NCBI RefSeq assembly: GCF_001613065.1 | Contig: NZ_BDBQ01000092.1 | Span: 1 to 64,000 of the forward strand | Reading direction: 5' to 3' | DNA length: 64,000 nt | Origin: Nocardia miyunensis NBRC 108239 | GTDB taxonomy: Bacteria > Actinomycetota > Actinomycetes > Mycobacteriales > Mycobacteriaceae | Part shown: positions 60,054-64,000 of the stretch, piece after piece | Layout: each line of letters begins with the position of its first letter | Numbering within the stretch: position 1 is the stretch's first letter | Program-made: the position numbers and the translations under genes | Notes under the pieces: generated by a model | The model's database searches: none | Told to the model about the DNA's origin: nothing | What the model saw: only the letters and a program-made list of their open reading frames with translations

Positions 60054-60833
60054 TCATGCGGCGGTGACGAACACCGAGCCGAGGTTGGTGAACTCCGCGC
60101 CGATCTGATCGCCGGCGTGCACGAACACCGCATCGGTCAGGCCGCCGGTCAGCACGAGCTGCCCGGCCTCGATCGCCTCGCCGCGTGCTGCCAGCGCATT
60201 GGCCGCCAGCGCGAGCGCCTCCGCCGGGTGGCCCTGCACGGCCGCGCCCGTGGCGCTGTCGACGACGCTACCGTTGACGGTGAGCACGCAGGCCTCGAGC
60301 GCAAGGTCGAGATCCTTCGGCGACAAGGCCTTCCCGCCGACCACGAAGCGGGCCGAGGACGCGTTGTCCGCCACGACATCCGGCAGCGTGAACTTGAAAT
60401 CGATGTAGCGGGAATCGATGATCTCGAGTCCGGCATGGACACTCTCGACGGCGTCGAGCGCGGTGGCCGCGGTGATGCCCGGCCCCTCGAGGCGCTTGCC
60501 CATCACGAACACGATCTCCGGCTCCACCCGCGGGTGAATGAGCGCGTCGAGCGGGATCGGGACGTCGGCCTCGAGCACGTAGCCGTCGGTGAGCACCGCG
60601 GTCAGCGGCGAGGTGATGCCCATCCGTGCCTGCTTGGCGCGGGAGGTGAGGCCCAGCTTGACGCCGATAATCTTCTCGCCCGCCTCGACCTTCTTCTCGA
60701 TCAGCCGCCGCTGCACCCGATAAGCGGTGTCGAGGTCGAGCTCCGGCCACTCATCGGTGAGCGGGCCGCGGTCGCGCCGTTGCCGCTCCGCCTCGAGCAG
60801 TACGGCCGCGGCGGTATCGATGTCCCAGGTCAT
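60054..60833 (-). CDS. 2-keto-4-pentenoate hydratase / 4-oxalocrotonate decarboxylase family
   Basis: From ATG 60833 this is 259 residues, with ADVPIPLDALIHPRVEPEIV and FVMGKRLEGPG in the centre, EIIDSRYIDFKFTLPDVVAD next and GQLVLTGGLTDAVFVHAGD at the end. The fold is that of the FAH-like hydratase/decarboxylase group. HPRVEPEI and the metal Glu pair are intact. Two members in one operon (here and 61145-61957) match the hydratase and decarboxylase of the meta pathway. This copy is closer to decarboxylases (DmpH-like) by its DALIHPRVEPEI segment. Its start overlaps the aldolase remnant stop (ATGA). Confidence 0.85.
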   Translation of the reverse strand: MTWDIDTAAAVLLEAERQRRDRGPLTDEWPELDLDTAYRVQRRLIEKKVEAGEKIIGVKLGLTSRAKQARMGITSPLTAVLTDGYVLEADVPIPLDALIHPRVEPEIVFVMGKRLEGPGITAATALDAVESVHAGLEIIDSRYIDFKFTLPDVVADNASSARFVVGGKALSPKDLDLALEACVLTVNGSVVDSATGAAVQGHPAEALALAANALAARGEAIEAGQLVLTGGLTDAVFVHAGDQIGAEFTNLGSVFVTAA

Positions 60834-61144
60834 GCGTTCTCCTTGATGCCGAGCTCGTCCCGTAGCCCGATCGCCACGTCGATGATCATGTCCTCCTGGC
60901 CGCCGACGTAACCGCGCTCGCCGACCCGCCTGAGGATCTGGTACGCGGGCACACCGTAGCGCTCGGCCGCCTGTTCGGCGTGCAGCAGGAACGAGTTGTA
61001 GACGCCGTAGCGACCCGGCACGATCCCGGCACGATCGGCGACGGGCACCCGCGGAGTGATCGGCGCGAGCACCTCTTCCGCGGCGGCGAGCCTCGACGCC
61101 GAGTGTGCGGGCGCGGGCCAGATCGCGGCGGTGGGTCGGGACAT
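60830..61144 (-). pseudogene. 4-hydroxy-2-oxovalerate aldolase, C-terminal remnant
   Basis: The 104-residue frame carries only the C-terminal communication domain of the aldolase: ITPRVPVADRAGIVPGRYGV, YNSFLLHAEQAAERYGVPAY and RVGERGYVGGQEDMIIDVAI. The TIM-barrel catalytic part (about 240 residues) and the partner acetaldehyde dehydrogenase are missing. The first residues (MSRPTAAI) look like the start of an acetaldehyde dehydrogenase, so a deletion probably fused the two ends. Its ATG follows the hydratase stop directly and its stop overlaps the next start, so the operon frame is preserved. Without catalysis the pyruvate-forming last step must be done elsewhere. Confidence 0.8.
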
Positions 61145-61957
61145 TCAGTCCTCCTCGGACGGTGCGGCGAACGTCGCGGTGACGCTGCCGAGCTGGGCGA
61201 AGGTGGCGGTGACGGTGTCGCCGGGCGCGACATCGACGGCGGCGGTCAGCGCGCCGGGCAGCACGACCGAACCGGCTTCGAGCCGCACGCCGAGTGCGCC
61301 GACGGTATTGGCCAGCCAGACCAGGGCATTGACCGGCGAGCCGAGCACGGCGCCACCCGCGCCGGTCCGCACGATCCGGCCGTTGCGCCGCAACACGACC
61401 CCGGTGGTACGCAGGTCCAGACCCGCGAGCGGGACCGGCGTCGTACCGAGGACAACCCCGCCGGACGACGCGTTGTCGGCGATCGTGTCCGGCAGCGTGA
61501 TCTTCCAATCCGCTATCCGCGAGTCGATGATCTCCAGAGACGCGCCCACGTAAGCGATCGCGCCGAGCGCGTCGGCGACGGTCACACCCGGCCCGGCTAG
61601 CGGCTTGCCCAGCACGAAGCCGATCTCCGGCTCGATCCGCGGGCTCAGGAACGTGCCCGCGGTGATCGGCTGCGAGTCCAGGTGGAACATGTCGGCGAAC
61701 AGGTGGCCGTAGTCGGGGGAATCAACGCCGAGTTGCCGCTGGATCGCCGCGGAGGTCAGCCCGACCTTGTGCCCAGCGATCTTCCGACCCGCCGCAGTCC
61801 ACTCCGCGACCTGGCGAAGCTGCACGTCGTAGGCGTCCTCGACGGTCAGGCCGGGATGGGTGACGGTCAACGGATCGACCGGCACACCGGATTCGTAGGC
61901 CTTCAGCAGCAGGCGGGCGGCATCGGCGCGCTCGCCGGGGCCGAGCTGTGCGCTCAC
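61145..61957 (-). CDS. 2-keto-4-pentenoate hydratase
   Basis: GTG 61957 (AGGGAGAT upstream) opens 270 residues with IAGHKVGLTSAAIQRQLGVD, LSPRIEPEIGFVLGKPLAGP, ASLEIIDSRIADWKITLPDT and the end GALTAAVDVAPGDTVTATFA. It carries the metal-site Glu pair of the MhpD/BphH hydratases and adds water to a 2-hydroxypentadienoate-type product. It heads the operon running through the aldolase remnant to the second family member and diverges from the IclR at 62026. Confidence 0.87.
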   Translation of the reverse strand: MSAQLGPGERADAARLLLKAYESGVPVDPLTVTHPGLTVEDAYDVQLRQVAEWTAAGRKIAGHKVGLTSAAIQRQLGVDSPDYGHLFADMFHLDSQPITAGTFLSPRIEPEIGFVLGKPLAGPGVTVADALGAIAYVGASLEIIDSRIADWKITLPDTIADNASSGGVVLGTTPVPLAGLDLRTTGVVLRRNGRIVRTGAGGAVLGSPVNALVWLANTVGALGVRLEAGSVVLPGALTAAVDVAPGDTVTATFAQLGSVTATFAAPSEED

Positions 61958-62025
61958 GTGAGATCTCCCTGGGATGGCTGGTCGTCGGTTGACATCCTGC
62001 GGCCCTGACCTTCAGAGTTTCTAGC

Positions 62026-62817
62026 ATGTGTGCCATTGAGCGGAACACTCCGCCGTCCATGATCGGGCGGGTGTCGCTGATCTTCGAGGCGTTCGGGCCG
62101 GACGACGACGGGCTCGGCATCCGCGAACTCGCCCGCCGGACCGGGTTGGCCGCGTCGACCGTCTCGCGCATCGTCCGGGAGCTCGTCGAGTACAAGTTCC
62201 TCGAGCCCGCCGGGCAGGACGTCCGGATCGGATTGCGATTCTTCGAACTGGGCGAGCGGGCCGCCCGACCGCAGCAACTGCGCCGGCTGACCCTGGCCAG
62301 CATGTCCGACCTGCGCAGCGCGACCCGGCAGACCGTGCACCTCGCCGTGCTCGACGGGACCGATGTGGTCTACGTGACCAAGCTGCGCAGCCGCACCCCC
62401 CCGCCGTTGGGTTCGCGGGTGGGTGGCCGGCTGCCGGCGTACGCCACGGCTGTCGGGAAGGCGCTGCTGGCCTTCGCCGGCAACGAGGCCATCGATCGGG
62501 TCGTCGAGACCGGGCTGCGGCCGCTGGGGCCGCGCACGATCACCGATGCGGGGCGCCTGCGCGAGGAACTGGACACCATCCGCGAAACCGGAATCGCTTA
62601 CGAGGCAGAGGAATCCGGACCTGGTGTCGCCTGCGCGGCCGCGCCGATCGCGTACGGCACCGGCAAGCCGATCGCCGGGTTGTCGATCAGCACGACGTTG
62701 GGCGAGGTGGACGTCTCCTCGCTGGGCTCGGCCGTGCGGACCGCGGCGATCGGGCTGGGCCGCCAGGCCGCCTGGATGCCGAGCCTGACCGGGAGCGCCT
62801 GGGCGGCGCTGGGGTAG
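62026..62817 (+). CDS. IclR-family regulator (second)
   Basis: This 263-residue protein has the winged helix IRELARRTGLAASTVSRIVR and ELVEYKFLEPAG, and an IclR effector domain (KLRSRTPPPLGSRVGGRLPA, YATAVGKALLAF, GVACAAAPIAYGTGKPIAGL). It diverges from the hydratase operon across 68 bases, so it most likely controls that operon. The AT-poor spacer shows no clear palindrome. Confidence 0.87.
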   Translation: MCAIERNTPPSMIGRVSLIFEAFGPDDDGLGIRELARRTGLAASTVSRIVRELVEYKFLEPAGQDVRIGLRFFELGERAARPQQLRRLTLASMSDLRSATRQTVHLAVLDGTDVVYVTKLRSRTPPPLGSRVGGRLPAYATAVGKALLAFAGNEAIDRVVETGLRPLGPRTITDAGRLREELDTIRETGIAYEAEESGPGVACAAAPIAYGTGKPIAGLSISTTLGEVDVSSLGSAVRTAAIGLGRQAAWMPSLTGSAWAALG

Positions 62818-62827
62818 TGCCGGTTCC

Positions 62828-63117
62828 TCAGGGCACCGGCCAGAGGCTGAAGTCGCCGCGGACCACGCGGGACGGTGTCGTTCCCGCGCTGTCGAGGGCG
62901 GCTCCGATGGTGTGCAGATGGTTGAGTCATCTCGATGTGGCAGCCGAGGACGTGGCTGATCGGGGTCGTAGCAGGTCACCGCGGCGGCATCGTGGCCCGG
63001 TGTGGCCAGCGCCTCGAGTGCGCGTCCGTCGAGGTCGAATGATCGGATGGCATCCGGATCGTCGGTGAAACCCAGGTAATCCCAGGCCTTTTCACGGCTG
63101 GCATCGACGATTACGAA
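62828..63117 (-). pseudogene. Metallo-beta-lactamase-fold hydrolase, internally deleted
   Basis: On the minus strand, SFVIVDASREKAWDYLGFTD, RSFDLDGRALEALATPGHDA and AAVTCYD follow one frame. The next family motif ISHVLGCHIEMTQ appears in a second frame directly after, and a C-terminal LHTIGAALDSAGTTPSRVVR and GDFSLWPVP in a third, ending at TGA 62828. The metal-site TPGHD and HVLGCHIEM regions are therefore joined by a deletion of the intervening segment. It cannot make a functional enzyme. The 24-bp direct repeat forms the deletion join. Confidence 0.6.
62940..62963 (+). repeat. 24-bp direct repeat, right copy
   Basis: This is identical to 54042-54065 in the same orientation. Here it sits in the MBL-fold relic and is followed, on the minus strand, by the family continuation HIEMT, which the left copy lacks. 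Confidence 0.75.
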
Positions 63118-63390
63118 TGATCAGACTGCGTCCGAGAATACCGATTCGTCGAAAACGGCCAACGGCGAGTGATTCATCGTGGCCTTGCCCGGATCCAGAT
63201 CCGCTGGCAACGCGCCGAGCGCGATCAGCGCGACAGGGGGTCGGTCGGTCCCCGTCGTCCTTGCCGGATGTCGAGCACCGCACGTTGCAGAACAGGCTGT
63301 CCGGCTTACACGGTGAGGCAGGAGCCATCGTGGCCGCCATAGAACCCTCATCGCTCGAGGAGCAATTCTCTTGTGTCGATGCTGTTGGGT

Positions 63391-63831
63391 CTATGCGCGT
63401 GGTCGTCCGTGGGTGTCACGTGTAGGGATGCCGCGTTGGCGACGTTTGGCCAGCACCGCGGTGTGTTCGACGCCCAGGTGTTGGCCGACGCGGGCGAGGG
63501 ACCAGCCGAGATGGTACAAGTGGATGGCGTCATCGGTCTGCTCGAGGGACAAGCCCCGGCGGCGCATCGGCACCTCGTGCCGGTGCAGGATCTTGCTGAC
63601 CGTTCGCCGCTCGATGCCGAACCGGGCACCCAGCTGGTACATCGTCTCTCCACTTTTATATCCGGCGATGAGTTCCTGGACCTGATCGGCGCCGAGTTGG
63701 CGGGCCCGGCTGAGTTTGGGTCGACCGGCGGACGGTGGGGCGGGTGTGGTGGGGTCGGGAAGCTTCCGGCGCAGGGATTCCAAGGTGTCTACCTGCATTT
63801 TCGTGTTGTAGTAAGCTCCCCCAAGGTCCAC
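63391..63831 (-). CDS. Double-HTH protein, recombinase-tail-like (copy C, 146 aa)
   Basis: GTG 63831 opens MDLGGAYYNTKMQVDTLESL with the same two HTH units as copies A and B (DQVQELIAGYKSGETMYQLG; RTVSKILHRHEVPMRRRGLS; DDAIHLYHLGWSLARVGQHL). The length is exactly 441 bases again. It lies just right of the quinate block and its upstream DNA (63832-64000) shares GTGACTGTTTTTGTGTTCTA with the region before the long-form copies. Confidence 0.74.
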   Translation of the reverse strand: MDLGGAYYNTKMQVDTLESLRRKLPDPTTPAPPSAGRPKLSRARQLGADQVQELIAGYKSGETMYQLGARFGIERRTVSKILHRHEVPMRRRGLSLEQTDDAIHLYHLGWSLARVGQHLGVEHTAVLAKRRQRGIPTRDTHGRPRA

Positions 63832-64000
63832 CAGGAATTCGTTTTTTATGCTCTGACGTGCTTTTTCAACGCAGAAGCGCCTCTACGCAATAACGTAGAC
63901 AGGAGCGTTTCAGCTGTGCAGTGACTGTTTTTGTGTTCTATTCCCGCGAGTTTTGTGATTGCTGGGGCTGGTGTTGCATTAGAGGTTCTGGTCACACCTC
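63832..64000. other. Right-edge noncoding segment
   Basis: This is AT-rich relative to the window. An imperfect hairpin (about 63873-63912, CTACG, CAATAA, CGTAG with outer pairing) precedes a GTGACTGTTTTTGTGTTCTA block like those at 19795 and 53235. No gene is supported. Confidence 0.35.

Larger units (their letters stand above)
62818..63390. other. Relic region at the right edge of the quinate block
   Basis: This stretch holds the decayed MBL-fold gene (62828-63117), including the right direct repeat. Bases 63118-63390 contain short open frames on both strands and no recognisable gene. Confidence 0.5.

Noticed and set aside
61954..62979. 341-residue minus-strand frame opposite the second IclR gene
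   Set aside because: The plus-strand IclR has full domain motifs; the minus frame is a shadow that merely starts inside the MBL relic.
1..64000. CRISPR array
   Set aside because: No regularly spaced 20-40 base repeats with unique spacers; the only regular repeats are WD40 blades in coding DNA.
1..64000. tRNA or rRNA genes as integration sites
   Set aside because: By eye I saw no cloverleaf with a T-loop GTTCRANYC and acceptor pairing; a covariance-model scan was not possible, so a missed tRNA cannot be excluded.

Overview
The window comes from a high-GC actinomycete, most likely Nocardia or a close relative. The grounds are GC-rich codon use, frequent GTG starts, many ATGA/GTGA start-stop overlaps, and families typical of mycelial or Mycobacteriales genomes: an XRE-DUF5753 regulator, a DUF6082-like protein, EACC1-caspase-STAND-WD40, and a PknK-like kinase-LuxR protein. 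It looks like an accessory region built from blocks. I saw no ribosomal, tRNA or core housekeeping genes.

Block 1 (1-24.3 kb) is a dense immunity/conflict region. It holds a long prokaryotic Argonaute cut by the left edge, an XRE regulator with a small membrane protein, a membrane-anchored NACHT NTPase with an FGE-like segment, a HEPN-like protein, and an operon of a tiny ORF, a small membrane protein, a J-domain-like coiled-coil protein and a WD40 protein (next to an IS3 relic). A DUF6082-like protein, the EACC1 plus caspase-STAND-WD40 pair, and a solitary type I specificity/methylase pair with its own small membrane protein follow. A kinase-ATPase-LuxR regulator (24.2-27.5 kb) closes the block.

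Block 2 (27.8-44.8 kb) is catabolic and transport. A minus-strand operon carries CapA, two amidohydrolases, a Rieske protein, a VanB-type reductase, an extradiol-type VOC protein, an NHL protein and an aldehyde dehydrogenase. It diverges from a FadR-type regulator, with two palindromes between them. A symporter, an alpha/beta hydrolase, a MarR/DHA2 efflux pair, an isochorismatase-like protein, a second MarR and a frameshifted Sua5 gene follow.

Block 3 (45.6-53.0 kb) has broken LuxR and TetR pieces, an intact TetR, a TauD-type dioxygenase and a complete peptide-type ABC importer.

Block 4 (54.1-62.8 kb) looks like a quinate/shikimate-to-aromatic pathway with meta-cleavage functions: quinate/shikimate dehydrogenase, type II dehydroquinase, symporter, TIM-barrel dehydratase/isomerase, extradiol dioxygenase, carboxymuconolactone-decarboxylase-like protein, hydratase, decarboxylase, a truncated aldolase and two IclR regulators. 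A perfect 24-bp direct repeat lying inside two fragments of a metallo-beta-lactamase-fold gene brackets it.

Block boundaries are repeatedly marked by full or broken copies of a small double-HTH, recombinase-tail-like gene (12.8, 19.3, 19.9, 20.8, 45.0, 53.5 and 63.4 kb) and by short dispersed repeats. Recombination between these repeats is a likely assembly route, though this is inference.
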